Source of the DNA: Cercophora sp. LCS_1
Taxonomy: Eukaryota; Ascomycota; Sordariomycetes; Sordariales; Lasiosphaeriaceae
Direction of reading: 5' to 3'
Length of the DNA stretch: 64,000 bases
NCBI GenBank assembly: GCA_036250225.1
Contig: JAPZLL010000018.1
Coordinates: 372,001-436,000 of the forward strand
In this document: one piece after another, positions 41,737 through 53,008 of the stretch
Layout of the letters: every line of letters starts with the position of its first letter
How positions within the stretch are numbered: position 1 is the stretch's first letter
Position numbers and translations under genes: made by a program
Notes under the pieces: model-generated
Database searches by the model: none
Seen by the model: only the letters and a program-made list of their open reading frames with translations
What the model was told of the DNA's origin: nothing

Positions 41737-42993
41737 TCAATCCCCACTGACCCTAGCATGCCTAAAGTACTTCATCCCAACCCACGCCACTACAACCCAC
41801 ACCCACGCCATCACGGTCGTCAGGACAATCAAGGCTGGATAATACCCTACAATCGGCAACGTCGGGTCGTCCTCAAATTCGGGCGGCGCATACGGCGTCG
41901 TACCAACATCCCATGCCCAGCTCCATACCCCAAAACATGACCCCATCCCAACCACAAATACCACCCATGTCACGATCAAAATGATCCACCCCCATTTTTC
42001 GGTTTCTGAGTAGTCCCAGTCGCCTTCTGGTGGTACCAACGGCGCTGCCAGACTAGTCAACGCCAACGGCGACTTAGCGCGTTGGATAGTGCTCCGTCGG
42101 TGCTGTATGGAGGTCACGGCCGACGGCCCAAGTGGCCTGGGCCCGTGTGTATTTGGAAAGTAAGATTCTGACCCCGACGAGAGGGACGCACGGTCGGGCC
42201 GAAGGAGACTTATTGATGACGAGGAGAGGGACAGGGAGGGCGTGGTGGGACGGGAAGGTGGCCCAGCCATGTGCAAACCGTCCTCGTCATCGGTTGTGCT
42301 GTAGCTTATGGACGGGCTTGTCAGGGTCGAGTCGGTCGTCAGATCTTGCGGGCTACGCATCGTTGATGTGGTGGGGGTCGTTAGGGGTCGAGCTGTGCGG
42401 GACGATGCCTCAGTCGGTGTTGCGTCCGAAGACCTACTTGCATAGCCGTCCATACTGGGCCGGGGCGTGATGTCGGATATGCCGAGGCCCAGGTTTTCGT
42501 TGGGTAGCCGACCACCCCGACCGTCGAGGGGACTCGGGCTCGAGGTAATGTTGGCGGCTGGTTTGGGGACGCTCCCGTCGGGGAGGAACTTGGTGTCAAT
42601 CGTGAGGGTCCGGTCCTCACGTCGCTCGCGCTGGGCTCCGCGGCCGAGGAGGGCAACCTTGCGGAGGGAGCCCCGTCGACGTCGCGTCTTCTGCTGCGTT
42701 TGTTGAAGAACGCCGTGGGAGAGCGGCGGCGGCGCGTTTGGGTCGACGGCGGGGATGGTTCGGAAGGAGGGAATCGGCAGCGCGTTCGGCGGCGATGTGG
42801 CGACCTCGATGTCTTCGGTGCTGCGGCGGACACGCAGTCGTCCGGAGTGCTCGGCTGAGGACCGCACGAAGGGGAGCTTCGACAAAAGACCGCCCGTGCC
42901 CGAGATGCTCCGCTTGCGAGTAGGTGCCGAAGGTTTGGCAGTGCCGAGATCCGAGAGCTCGGCCGGAGCGGCAAACCCTGGGGTCCGGTCCAT
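41737..42993 (-). CDS. Membrane protein with PIG-Y/Eri1-like C-terminal domain
   Basis: Single exon, 418 residues from the ATG at 42993. Residues 1-320 are Ser/Pro/Thr/Arg-rich and probably disordered and cytosolic. The C-terminal 90 residues hold two membrane helices: EKWGWIILIVTWVVFVVGMG and, after a short loop ending LPIVGYYPA, LIVLTTVMAWVWVVVAWVGM. The protein then ends KYFRHARVSGD. The end of helix 2 (W-x-GMKYFRH) strongly recalls the C-terminus of PIG-Y, the small subunit of the GPI-N-acetylglucosaminyltransferase that starts GPI-anchor synthesis in the ER; yeast Eri1 is its counterpart. The match is by eye over a short segment, and the long N-terminal extension is not part of human PIG-Y. 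Confidence 0.6.
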   Translation of the reverse strand: MDRTPGFAAPAELSDLGTAKPSAPTRKRSISGTGGLLSKLPFVRSSAEHSGRLRVRRSTEDIEVATSPPNALPIPSFRTIPAVDPNAPPPLSHGVLQQTQQKTRRRRGSLRKVALLGRGAQRERREDRTLTIDTKFLPDGSVPKPAANITSSPSPLDGRGGRLPNENLGLGISDITPRPSMDGYASRSSDATPTEASSRTARPLTTPTTSTMRSPQDLTTDSTLTSPSISYSTTDDEDGLHMAGPPSRPTTPSLSLSSSSISLLRPDRASLSSGSESYFPNTHGPRPLGPSAVTSIQHRRSTIQRAKSPLALTSLAAPLVPPEGDWDYSETEKWGWIILIVTWVVFVVGMGSCFGVWSWAWDVGTTPYAPPEFEDDPTLPIVGYYPALIVLTTVMAWVWVVVAWVGMKYFRHARVSGD

Positions 42994-43819
42994 AGCCAAG
43001 GCTTGTTGTGGTGTGCCGCCGGGTAAGAAGTTTATCTAGCTATCAAGTGGTGACGCAGAGAGTGAACCGGTTCGAGACAAGGTTTGGCCCGTCCGCGGTC
43101 TTGCGTATCGTGCACGCAGGTACACGCTCGCGAGACACAAGCCGGGGACCGTTCAGGAGCGTGGAGCGACGTGGCGTGTCGCGGCCCGAGTCTGCGGCAG
43201 TCAACGTCTTGTCATGGCTTGTGGCCGACCTGCATGTCTGTCGAATCTCCCTCGTGGCGATTGTGTAAATCGGTGCTAGTTTACAGCGGTGGCCGGGGGC
43301 AGTTGTTGTTCAAGACGATCGCAGAGGCTGAATCTGGTTGGAAATTCCCGGTCCGCGTAATCCAAGGTCTCGCCCCCCTGCCCCCACCACGATCTTGGTT
43401 CTCGGCAGGCAGCCCGAACCCCTGACCCCTGGCTCGTGTCTCTGCACAAGGATCGTGAGTGGTCAATGTGAAATCAACGGCCGTGACGGCCAAGAGCGAC
43501 CAGCCAACAGCAGGCCAGCCGCAACTGCAGGCAAGAGACGCAAGGCGACAAAGGCGCATTTGTTTGCGATAACCGCAATTTGTAAACTTTACCCGTCCGC
43601 TCGAGTTGGAAGCAAAAATAGGTGGAATTGACAGCCAGAATCGCAAAAGTGACAGCATCCATCAGCAGGGATCTGCAGGAAGACCGTTTCGATCTTGAAG
43701 CGCTAGCCTGCTTTGGCAAGCCCACACCCAGCCGTCAGGAGCCACTCCCGCCCCATCGCTCCCCTCCCGACATCGACCTCAACGCGCCGTCCGTCCCCAG
43801 TTGTCACAGGACAGAGCAC
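42994..43819. other. Divergent promoter: PIG-Y-like gene and zinc transporter
   Basis: No supported gene. The frame of the transporter is open upstream of 43820 but without an ATG. Confidence 0.5.
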
Positions 43820-45444
43820 ATGGCGACGGGGTTGTCTGGTAGCCGACAAACTCCCTCCGCGCCGGCGATCACTGGCTCCGACGACCACGGCGCATCCTTC
43901 CTCGTGTCTTGCGACGACCTCGACGGGCATGACAGCAACACCGAGGCGGCCACGTCCCACTATCTGACCCCCGACCGCCAGCCCTCCTTCCTCCGTCCTG
44001 GGAGCGCAAACACGCTCCGTCCTCCGACGCCTCAGTCCTCTTCGCCGACCATGTCGTCCGACGATGACCCCGCCAGCACGGCTGCGCCTGCCCTGAAGAA
44101 TCCCTTCAACTTCCAGACGCAGGTCATCTCCACGTCGCCGGTCAAGTCTGTACGTCATCCTCACGATACTCATCTGCGCGTTCTCTTTGCGTCTTGACTA
44201 ACCCGCTTCAGAACGTCGGCCAACGTCGCGGTCATCGCTACAAACACAGCTCGATCAGCGCGCAGCACAACTTCTTCCAAGAGCCCCCGCCTCGACCACC
44301 GCCCGTCCTCCCCGCGTCCCTCCCGGTTCCGACGTTCAAAGAAGCTTGGGCAAGCATGCAACGCGATCAGCGTGCGCGCCTCTACTGGTGCTGTTGTCAC
44401 GCTGCGGTGGCCGTCTATGTCTTCTTTTGCGGCGAGGGCTCCCTTGCGATGACGGCTCTCTCCCACTTGGTCTTTTTTGACGTGGGCTCTGCCGCCGTCT
44501 GCGTCGTGGTTGATGTGCTGGGCAACTTTGAAGTTTGGCGGCGCTCCAGCATCCGCCACCCCTTTGGTCTCCAACGGGCTGAAGTCCTCGCCGGCTTCGC
44601 CATGTCGGTCTTCCTCGTCTTTGGCGGCTTCGACCTGCTGTCGCACAATCTCAAGCACGCGCTCGAGTCGGTTGGCGGCCACGCCCCGCATCACCCCCAT
44701 GAACACCATGAGCACTCCTCTGCGGGCGGAGGAGGCCACTCGCACGGGTCGAGCCGTGTGGTCAGTCCAGGGACGGTGGATACGGCATCGCTCGCCGCCG
44801 TGGTCAGCACGCTCGTGAGCGCCTACGGCCTCCGTAACCACGGACGCATCCGGCGTGTCATGCGTGTCCCGCTGCCCTACCTCAGCCGACTCCTGCCTGG
44901 CTCCGGCATCCTCGCCAATCCGTTCCATTTCCTCACTATGTGTTTCTCTCTGCTGATGCTCCTCCTCCCACTCGTGAGCATCCCCTACTTTGTGTGGCTC
45001 GACCGCCTCATTTGCGCCGCAATTGCCGTCAGTATGTTCGTCCTCGGCACGCGTCTTGCCATTGCTCAAGGCCTCATGCTTCTCATGAGCTACAGCGGCC
45101 ATCCCTCGCCAGGCCACCCAAGCAATAACATCTCCGCCATCAGTGCGAAGAAAACGGACAGCTTCGTCGGAGGCAACAGCAGCTCTGTGTCAGCAGTTGT
45201 GCGGGAAATCGAATCAGAAGCACAGATTGCGCGGGTAGACGAGGCGCAGTTCTGGCAGGTGCACTACGGACTGGGCATGGCGAATCTCAAAGTCTCTCTA
45301 GTCAGGGGCTGCGACGACGGGGCATTGAGCCAGCTGCGGAGTCGGTTGGCGAGGATAGTGCAGAACCGACTGGGAGAGGGATACGGTAGGGGAAATAATC
45401 TGCGATGGGAGGTGACGGTGCAGATGAGCACGGATGGGCATTAG
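43820..45444 (+). CDS. ZRG17-like cation diffusion facilitator (zinc transporter)
   Basis: Two exons (43820-44149, 44212-45444) give 520 residues. The N-terminal 160 residues are Ser/Pro-rich and cytosolic. The CDF membrane domain follows with about six helices: YWCCCHAAVAVYVFF; LSHLVFFDVGSAAVCVVVDV; a third with the RHPFGLQRAEVLAGF loop typical of CDF proteins; then FHFLTMCFSLLMLLLPLVSI and ICAAIAVSMFVLGTRLAIAQ. A His-rich loop (HHPHEHHEHSS, then GHSHG) between helices suggests zinc binding. The C-terminal region resembles the cytosolic CDF domain. In yeast, Zrg17 pairs with Msc2 to move zinc into the ER. The ATG at 43820 is the first in the frame. Confidence 0.85.
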
Positions 45445-45908
45445 GAAGTTGTGTCTAGCATTACGTTGGCGTTACAATAACTTGGATCGGCATGGGTTGC
45501 ATACATAGCTTGGGTATTGAAAGGCAATTTTGAATCTGCTCACAACTTGTTACTCGCAACCGGAGATGAGACCATGTACAAATTCCGAGCAGGGTATTTG
45601 ACAGCATCCGAGGGCAGCAGTCGGTGGATTGTGTCGGGCTAGGTGCTCGTCGCTGATGCGGCTCGAGTCCAGACGATGCTCTGTTGGCAGCAGTCGTCTG
45701 GTCTGGACACCCACGACGATTGAAGAAGCAAGGTAACCTCCAAACCGAACCAAACAGGAGAGCAAGCACCGCAACCTTGACAAGGACACACGACGCGCTC
45801 CACCAAATCCAACCAATTTATATTCATCAGAAGACACCCCAACGCCATTCGTCCAGTCCAAACACCATCCCCAGCGAGAACGCACAACAAAGCCCAATCG
45901 TCGTCTGT
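45445..45908. other. Intergenic between convergent genes
   Basis: Joint 3' flank of the zinc transporter and MGM1. No gene seen. Confidence 0.5.
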
Positions 45909-48724
45909 CTAGTTGAATAGATAGCCCCTTCTTCCACCCGACCCGGTCGGCCTCTTCAACCCGAATCGCCCCTCTCTCTCGTCCCTGTTCCCACCGTCGA
46001 GACGCGTCAGACTGTCAATCTTTGACAAGACCAGCTCGAGCAACTCCTTGCGTCTGATGAGATCCAAATGTCTCTTGATCCTGGGATCCTCCCGGGCAAA
46101 CCTATCCAGGCCGCCGCCGAGCATAGCCTCTCCAAGCTTGGTCTCGACCTCCCTGGGGAAGCGAGCATAAAAGTCGTTCAACATCTCCACGTTCAAGAAC
46201 AAGACAGCCGTTTGCGTGAGCTTGGTGGCAACGGCGTCGAGGAAGACCTCGGGGCAGTAGTACTTGTTCTCGAGACTCTTGCATTGGCGGGACTTGACGG
46301 CCAGCATGCGCATGTTGATGATGTCGGCACGATCACGGAGGAAGACTGCTTCACGACCTGGGATGGTTAGTTTTGCGACGCGAGGGGGAGAGATAGTATA
46401 CCTTTTGCGAGAAGAGCTGCGCTGAAGCCGCCTGCGCCGTTGCGGGTTTCGCCTTCGACGTGGATCTCTCCTCTCCTCGCCTTGTCCACAAACGTCATAA
46501 CTTCCTTGAGCTTTTTGCGGCCACCGACGACATTTTCAAGCTGCTTCATCGCTGCCTGGCAATGGTCGAGTTCGGTCTTCAATACGCCGGCAACGTGCTC
46601 CCGCCCCTGGGCCCATTCCTGGGGCTGGATGTCGACCTCGTATTTGTACGGCTTGAGCGAGAACTCGATGCCATCGCTCGTTGTGTATGAGCGGTCAGCC
46701 AGCACTGTGGCCGCGGCCTCGCTGATTACCTGGCGCGCGGATGGGTGCTTGGAAAAGGCGGACTTGTTGATCAGCTGCTCGACACTGTTTTGGATGGCGG
46801 ATGACACAACCGTTGTGGCCAATCGGCCAACTCCCAGACGGGTGAGGCCAGAGGCGGCTGTGTCGAGTTGAAGATGCCAGTAGTGGGACTTGGGGTCTGC
46901 CTTTGGAAGGTCAGCAATGTTGTCGGGCTCCGGGAGGGCAGGCAACAAGTCCGAGATGGGCTTGTTCCAGTAGCGTGCTGCGAGTTGGTCGAGAACCCGC
47001 TGGTCCAGTGCGTCCTTGAGGAGCTCGTGCATTTGTGGGCGGCCAAAGGTGGATGCGTATTTGTGGAAGAGATGCTTAAAGTCGTCAAGACTGGCGGCCA
47101 AGTAGGCTTCAGCCGTCATGGGCTCCTCATTGTACTGGACTTTGAACTGGTAGCTTGTTTCTTCGAGCTCGCGTTGGATGGCGTCCTGGGTGACCTGGAG
47201 TTTGGACGACATTTGGTGTTCGAGAACCTGCATGAGCTTCTTGCGTAGAGTAACGACACCGGTGTTCACCTTGGCGTCGGGACCAAACAGTTCTGGGCGC
47301 TGATTGAAGTAGGTCTTTTCGTTTCTGCTAATGGTAGCCAGAAGATTGCCGGTGTCTCGTTTGAATAGCCCGGTAGACTGAGGCAGCTTGGAGATGACGC
47401 CGACGTAGCCAAGTCGAAGAGGGTACTGCTTATCGAGCAGAATGGCAGCCCCTTTTTCCGCGTCGACCAGATCCATCTTGGTAATGACGCCAATTGTGCG
47501 CTCTCCCCTCGGGTCGACCCTACGACTGGCCTGCAGGGCTGTCGAGTTCGCAAGATCAACATCGGCGGCAGAGATGGCAAGGATGATATTGGGACCCCGG
47601 ATGTACTTGTCGCAGAGCTCCGAGATCTTGCGCTTCAGCTCCCGGGGCTGGTTCTCCCCAGCAACCTGAATATAGCCGGGAAGGTCGATCAAAGACAGGT
47701 CAGGTACCCTTGGGGAGTGGATGACGAGGTGGATCGGGTCATCTGAGACACACTCGGATTCAGGAACCGACATGTTGAGTTCGGTGAGGTTCTTCTGGAC
47801 CAAGGAGAAGTCGGTGATCCTGTGGAGACCGAGATCGGGGAACTCAGCGTAGTCAGTCCTAGCGCCGGGGTCGTTGACCAGCGTGAGCTCGATCGGTCGA
47901 CGGGTGATCATGTTGCTCCCCTTGGGCAGGAACTCATGGCCCACGATAGCTTCCAGAACCGAGCTCTTTCCGGAGGATTGCGATCCGATGACGACAATGG
48001 CTGGCAATGTCACGGTATTCGACTGGCCGACTTTGTGGAGAAGGTTCCTGATCTCAATCATCATCTTGGTGATGTGCATCATGTGGTCATCCTTTGCCGC
48101 CTCCTCGGGCGTTCGCTCGTCGTCCTCGGCGGACTGATCATAGCCGTACGCAGCAGCGGAGGCCGACGCAGCGCCCACCACACCGACTCTACTCTGTTTT
48201 GGCGGTTCGGGTCCTCCTGATCCGCCTGAGCCTGCACCCGAACCCTCTTCTTTTTGAAGGAGGTTGCTCAGCCACTCGGGCATCTCCATCTGCTCTTTTT
48301 TGGAGTCCCATCCTCGTTTTGTCTGTTCGGCGATATCGACGGCGCTTCCCCAGAGACCCGAGGCGGTGGTGGTGACAGTGTCCTTCATGTTGCCAAACAT
48401 CTCGCTGGCCGAGTTGCTGACCTGAATAGCCTGGTACTGGATCCATGCTACACCCCCCACCATCAGACCGCCAAATAGGGCGGGGATGCGGGCAAACTTG
48501 ACGACAAGCTTAGGAAGGACGCGGGCGAACGAAGCATTTCGGACAATAACAGCATTGTGGTACGCATTGGCGGGAAATCGGCTTGGCTTCCGTACAACAC
48601 GGCCGATGCCATCGGCACGCTGGATGCCGCCGGTCGGGAACTGATGAAATTGACGAACGGCGCGGACGGCAGCGCGTCGGGCAAGAGGGGACAGCGCCCC
48701 GGCGGCGCGGAGCTGTGCGCTCAT
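45909..48724 (-). CDS. MGM1: Mitochondrial dynamin-like GTPase MGM1/OPA1
   Basis: Two exons, 48724-46402 and 46357-45909, across a 44-nt intron, give 923 residues. The start MSAQLRAAGALSPLARRAAV is an Arg-rich mitochondrial presequence. Two hydrophobic segments follow (about residues 78-100 and near 115-130); in this family the second is the rhomboid-protease cleavage region that yields the short form. The GTPase domain has GSQSSGKSSVLE (P-loop, about 245), DLPG in switch 2 (about 345) and TKMD (about 416). Dynamin middle and GED-like regions follow, and the last exon supplies the conserved C-terminus (REAVFLRDRADIINMRMLAV). The protein drives inner-membrane fusion and shapes cristae. Confidence 0.95.
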
Positions 48725-49653
48725 GATGGGTCAGGAGAGCGTATTCTACGTCGCATGCAAGTCGGGAGGCATTTGCAGGTTGATTTGGGGTGGGAGGTTG
48801 TTGGTAAAATGGCGGGCAATGTTTGCGGTTCACGGTGAGGTCAATCGCCAATGCCGCGGTTTCAATCCCTGGTGGTTGGAGGCGAGCAAGGGTCAGGAGC
48901 CGCACCCCACCATTGACATGTTATCGTCATCCATCAGGGACCATGAAAGCACGCGCCACACCCAAAGAAGCTAGGAGGGACGAGATGCATAACTATCGAA
49001 TGCCCAAATCCGAGTTCTATCAGTATCAGCATCCAGCTCGAATTCAAGAGACCCTTTTCTCAAGAACCTACACGAGCGGCGGTCAACAACTGCGGTGTTT
49101 GACGTTGAGGTCAAATTTGATAACGATTATGCAGGGCGACACCGCCACCATGCATAACCCTGGGTCGCTGTGTTCAGGGTCGAGACAGGCCTCTTGACTA
49201 AAAAGCACTGGTGCCGCCGCAGGTGGCCGGTCTGGAGCTCAAACAAAGAGACCGCCGGAGACTTGGGCACCGTTTGCCGCATGACCTCTGGGACTTTAGG
49301 GTGGTTGCTGTTGATGTCAATACGTCTTAGCCTCGACGTGGACTGTTTTTCGGACGATAGCAGGCTGTTTGACGTGAGCCGTGTTTGCGCTAAAAAGCGT
49401 AAAATTGGCTAGCTTCCGCCATCGTGAAGGCGGATTCCGTCAGCGCTTCGATCCGCCGCGTCGCTGGGAACTTGCCGGGACTTGCCTCGCGACCTTGGCC
49501 CTTATTAGTCGATCGACACCTGTCTGCCAGCACACCAAAGTCAAACATCCGATGCTCGCTTGAGCGTTTGCACCACATTTACCACCGTACAAACAACCGC
49601 TGTTCGGACGACAAGACGCCATTCGACCGCATCGCCGATTCCGGCCACTCAGC
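48725..49653. other. Divergent promoter: MGM1 and DUG3
   Basis: No supported gene or RNA. This 929-bp region separates two genes read in opposite directions. Confidence 0.5.
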
Positions 49654-51218
49654 ATGTGTCGGTTCCTGGTACGACCTTACTGAGGGGATGGCGGCGCGTT
49701 GGCTGACAAGATGCCGCAGGTCTACAACGGGAGCGACGAGATCCTCCTCTCGAAGCTGATCCTCGATCCCACGCATTCAATCCTCAAGCAGTCATTCGAC
49801 TCGCGGTTGCGTCTGGTGAGTCAAGCAATCAAATCGGGCGTCCCAGCAACTAACAGATCAGGACACCCGCCGTGGGCAGAACAACGCTGATGGCTTCGGC
49901 ATTGGCTTCTACACCGAACCTAAACTGGGCGCCGCACCCTGCCTCTTCACCTCGACTACGCCAGCCTGGAACTGCGTCAATCTCCAGCGGCTCGCCTCCA
50001 AGACCGCCTCCCGTCTGATCTTCGCCCACGTCCGCGCTACCACTGAGGGTTCCCTGAGCGAGGACAACTGCCACCCCTTCTGCCATGGCAGCTTGATGTG
50101 GATGCACAATGGTGGTCTGGGGGGTTGGAAGCAGATCAAGAGACGGTTGGGAGAGCGGCTTGCGGACAAGTGGTACCTGGGTGTGGTTGGAGGCACAGAC
50201 AGCGAGTGGGCGTTTGCCCTGTTCCTCGACACGCTGGAGCGTATGGGCTACGACCCCAGCTCGCAGCCCGAAGGCGGCTTTGGACCGACCGTTCTGAGGA
50301 AGGCCATGCTCAAGACCATTGCCATCATCAACGAGTTGATTGACGGTATCCCCGAGAGCATCGTCCTCGCCGAAAACGTCGACACCCGGAGTCTGCTGAA
50401 CTTTGCGCTGTCCGACGGCCACACAGTCATCTGCACACGCTACGTGGGCAGCTCCTCCGACGAGGCAGCCAGTCTGTATTACTCTTCGGGTAGCCTGTGG
50501 GAAACCCGAATGCCGGACCCCGACAACACCGACTACCAAATGGCTCGCAGCGACAAGGGCGCAGATGTTGTCCTGGTGGCCAGCGAGCCGCTCACCTTTG
50601 AGCGAGGTATGTCAACCACCTACTGTTTTTCGACTGAGACTGACAATAGCAGAAAACTGGGTTAATGTCCCAACCAACTCCATCCTCACCATACACAACC
50701 AAACCGTCATGGTGCACCCCATTCTCGACCAGTTCTACGATCGTAGCCCACACCACCTCCGCTCCGCCGCTTTTGTCAAGGCTAAGGGCCTTGCAGCCAA
50801 CGAGAAAGGCTCGGCTGGTCTCGGCACACCCCCGGTTATCAACACGCCTCCCATCAAGGCCGACGGCCCTCCCCAGGCCCAAGCAAAGAAATACGGGCCC
50901 CTCATCCCATTCGCAACAGCCACCGCCCGGACGCGCACGTCTGAGACAACAGTGCCCCGTGTCAAGACACCGCTTTCGCACATCGAACCCGCCCCAACAG
51001 AGACACACTCGCTCACAGTCCCGCAAGCGTCCAGCCAGAAGCAGGAGCCGGCTCAGGGAAACATCAAGAAGAAAAGGGCCTCACTAACAACGGTGGACCC
51101 CTTTTTGGGGGTAAGCGGCTTACACGAAACAAGTCCTGTGACCCCAGAGCCGACAAGGACGGAGTTTGGGAATCCCAATAAGATTGCGCAGTTTTTCCCC
51201 GAGCTTAGCATGTCGTGA
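49654..51218 (+). CDS. DUG3: DUG3-like class II glutamine amidotransferase (glutathione degradation)
   Basis: Four exons (49654-49668, 49720-49815, 49862-50606, 50653-51218) give 473 residues. The first exon is 15 nt and encodes only MCRFL, so the catalytic N-terminal cysteine of the class II GATase (Cys2 after Met removal) sits on a micro-exon. Then come VYNGSDEILLSKLILDPTHS, NNADGFGIGFYT, the FAHVRATTEGS segment and MHNGGLGGWKQIK, all typical of the Ntn-hydrolase fold in Dug3. With Dug2, Dug3 forms the cytosolic complex that splits the gamma-glutamyl bond of glutathione. The last 130 residues (Pro/Thr-rich, ending FFPELSMS) are probably a disordered tail. Confidence 0.9.
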
Positions 51219-51771
51219 TGGCTTGTTGGTCTCTTGGGAGTTCTTTTCAACTAGGACAGAAGCGGGCGTATGGGCTTCATGGACGGATACCTTGTCTTGA
51301 TATCACGGTAGCAAAACGGCGTTAAGGGCACGGTACAGCAGGCCGGTGTATGAGCGTGTAAATATGGGATCAAGAGTCAGATTGCTTATTACGTGAATCT
51401 AATGGAGTGACACACCTCAGCGTTATCACCCTGCAAGTTGAGACTAACATTGACTCGCATACATATCTCTCAGGCGTCAAAAGTCAGTTCATCGTCGAAC
51501 AGGAAGGACGTCCCTTTAGATGGGCGGGACTAAGCATCACTTTGCCCCAGTCAACGACGGTCGTTCCAACGGGTGGCCGTGAAAAGGCAAAGGCCACCAC
51601 GTAATGACAAGTCCAACACTTGATCAAGGTGACAACAGCCAGGCACCTCAACAGGGAGCACCACGCCCTCCCTCACCTCTCCACATTGAAAAAAAAATCA
51701 CCCCAAGTACAAAGGAAGCAAGATGATCAAAAATGCAAAAATGCAAGCTATGTCGTTTCGACGGGAATTGA
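51219..51771. other. Intergenic between DUG3 and the tRNA genes
   Basis: No gene recognised. An A-run at about 51689-51697 lies just 3' of the tRNA-Lys gene; read on the minus strand it is a T-run and could be its Pol III terminator. Confidence 0.45.
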
Positions 51772-51857
51772 GCCCGACGTGGGGGTCGAACCCACAACCT
51801 TGAGATGACGGAATACTCCTTAAGAGTCTCACGCTCTACCGATTGAGCTAGCCGGGC
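51772..51857 (-). tRNA. tRNA-Lys (CTT), with intron
   Basis: On the minus strand the acceptor halves GCCCGGC and GTCGGGC pair, the D arm reads TAGCTCAATCGGTAGAGC and the T arm is GTGGG-TTCGACC-CCCAC. The anticodon stem TGAGA/TCTCA encloses CTCTTA, giving anticodon CTT, followed by an intron of about 13 nt 3' of the anticodon-adjacent base. Canonical A and B boxes are present. Confidence 0.93.
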
Positions 51858-52322
51858 AGAAGCCAGCGGGTAGCTTGCTTTGTTGAGGTTCCGGGGCAGA
51901 AGGGCAGATTGTATGCGGGACGTGCGGAGGTTTGGACAAAGTTTTTGTGCGGCCCGCTCCTGTGAGTCATGTCGCGGGCTTGGCGGGGAGTGTTGCAACA
52001 GTTGCGCCTTTTTTTTGCGATGGGATGGTAGAGAGACGATGCAGGTGGTTCAATTGGTGGTTGTCTCGGGCAAAATGCATTTTTACTTAGGAAGGGACTG
52101 AGCTGCTGTGACGCTTGCTGAGGGCGATGGACGTCAGACACCCCCTTTTCGCAGCCTTGTGCAATAAAAACAAACGCCCCTTTCTCAACCCAATACCATC
52201 CCCCCTTTTCAACTCAACACCAGGTAGTCGTCAGGGCATTTCTTCACACCATTACAACTATAAACCGATGTATTGCTCACAAAAATGGGTTGAAAACACA
52301 AAAAAAAAAACCCAAGATAGTT

Positions 52323-52433
52323 GACAAGAGTGGGATTCGAACCCACGCCCTTTCGGACTGCGAAGCTGCTGATCAAGCTGTGCTTGGATCAAGAAGCCTG
52401 AACACAGCGCCTTAACCGCTCGGCCATCTTGCC
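52323..52433 (-). tRNA. tRNA-Leu (CAG), with intron
   Basis: On the minus strand GGCAAGA pairs with TCTTGTC (one G-T). The D arm is TGGCCGAGCGGTTAAGGC, the anticodon stem CTGTG pairs with CGCAG, and the loop reads TTCAGG. A short class II variable arm (TCCGAAAGGGC) precedes the T arm GTGGG-TTCGAAT-CCCAC. An intron of about 33 nt follows the anticodon. An alternative stem with CACAG inside the intron exists but leaves an oversized variable arm. Confidence 0.88.
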
Positions 52434-52629
52434 TGTCAGTGGTTGATCGCGGCAAAATTGGGACTTATGGCTGGAGTTGCGGGTTGTTGAGGAGTGGCGA
52501 TGAACATGGGGTGGGTCCTCGGCTCAGGGGTAAACCTAACTTTTACACACACAAGTGGACTCCTTGCCGCCTCGTGGACTCCCCATGCGACTCTTGAGCA
52601 CAACCTATCTCCACCTCACCATCAAACAA

Positions 52630-52719
52630 GCGGGTTTAGCTCAGTTGGGAGAGCGTCAGACTGAAGTCAAACTTCGGTAACTCAATCTGAAGGTCATGTG
52701 TTCGATCCACATAAACCGC
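52630..52719 (+). tRNA. tRNA-Phe (GAA), with intron
   Basis: Starts GCGGGTTTAGCTCAGTTGGG, has the anticodon stem TCAGA/TCTGA with loop CTGAAG (anticodon GAA) and an intron of about 18 nt 3' of the anticodon. The T arm is ATGTG-TTCGATC-CACAT and the 3' acceptor AAACCGC. One acceptor mismatch (G5 with A68) appears to be normal for Sordariomycete tRNA-Phe as I recall it. Confidence 0.93.
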
Positions 52720-53008
52720 AAACATCATTATTTTGCCGTCCAGCGCCTGGGTTGACAGATTTTTTGCTGGTCCTCCCAGTCACAACCCATGGGCCCCTAC
52801 CCGTCACATCTCAATATGGCCACTGAAGAGCTGGTCTGACTGAGCATATGCCGTGGTATTGGGTCCCAGAGCGGTGGCTCACTCTTCCTTGTAACTGGAA
52901 CATGAAATCATCGACGCTTTTGGTCTTCGTTGAGGTCTCTGGACATACATCTCAAGCGCTGCTTAGGCGAGATAAAATAACCCGGGAATGTCACCAACCC
53001 TCAAACCG

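Noticed and set aside
44170..45117. 315-residue minus-strand ORF opposite the zinc transporter
   Set aside because: Antisense of the membrane domain; hydrophilic and motif-free.
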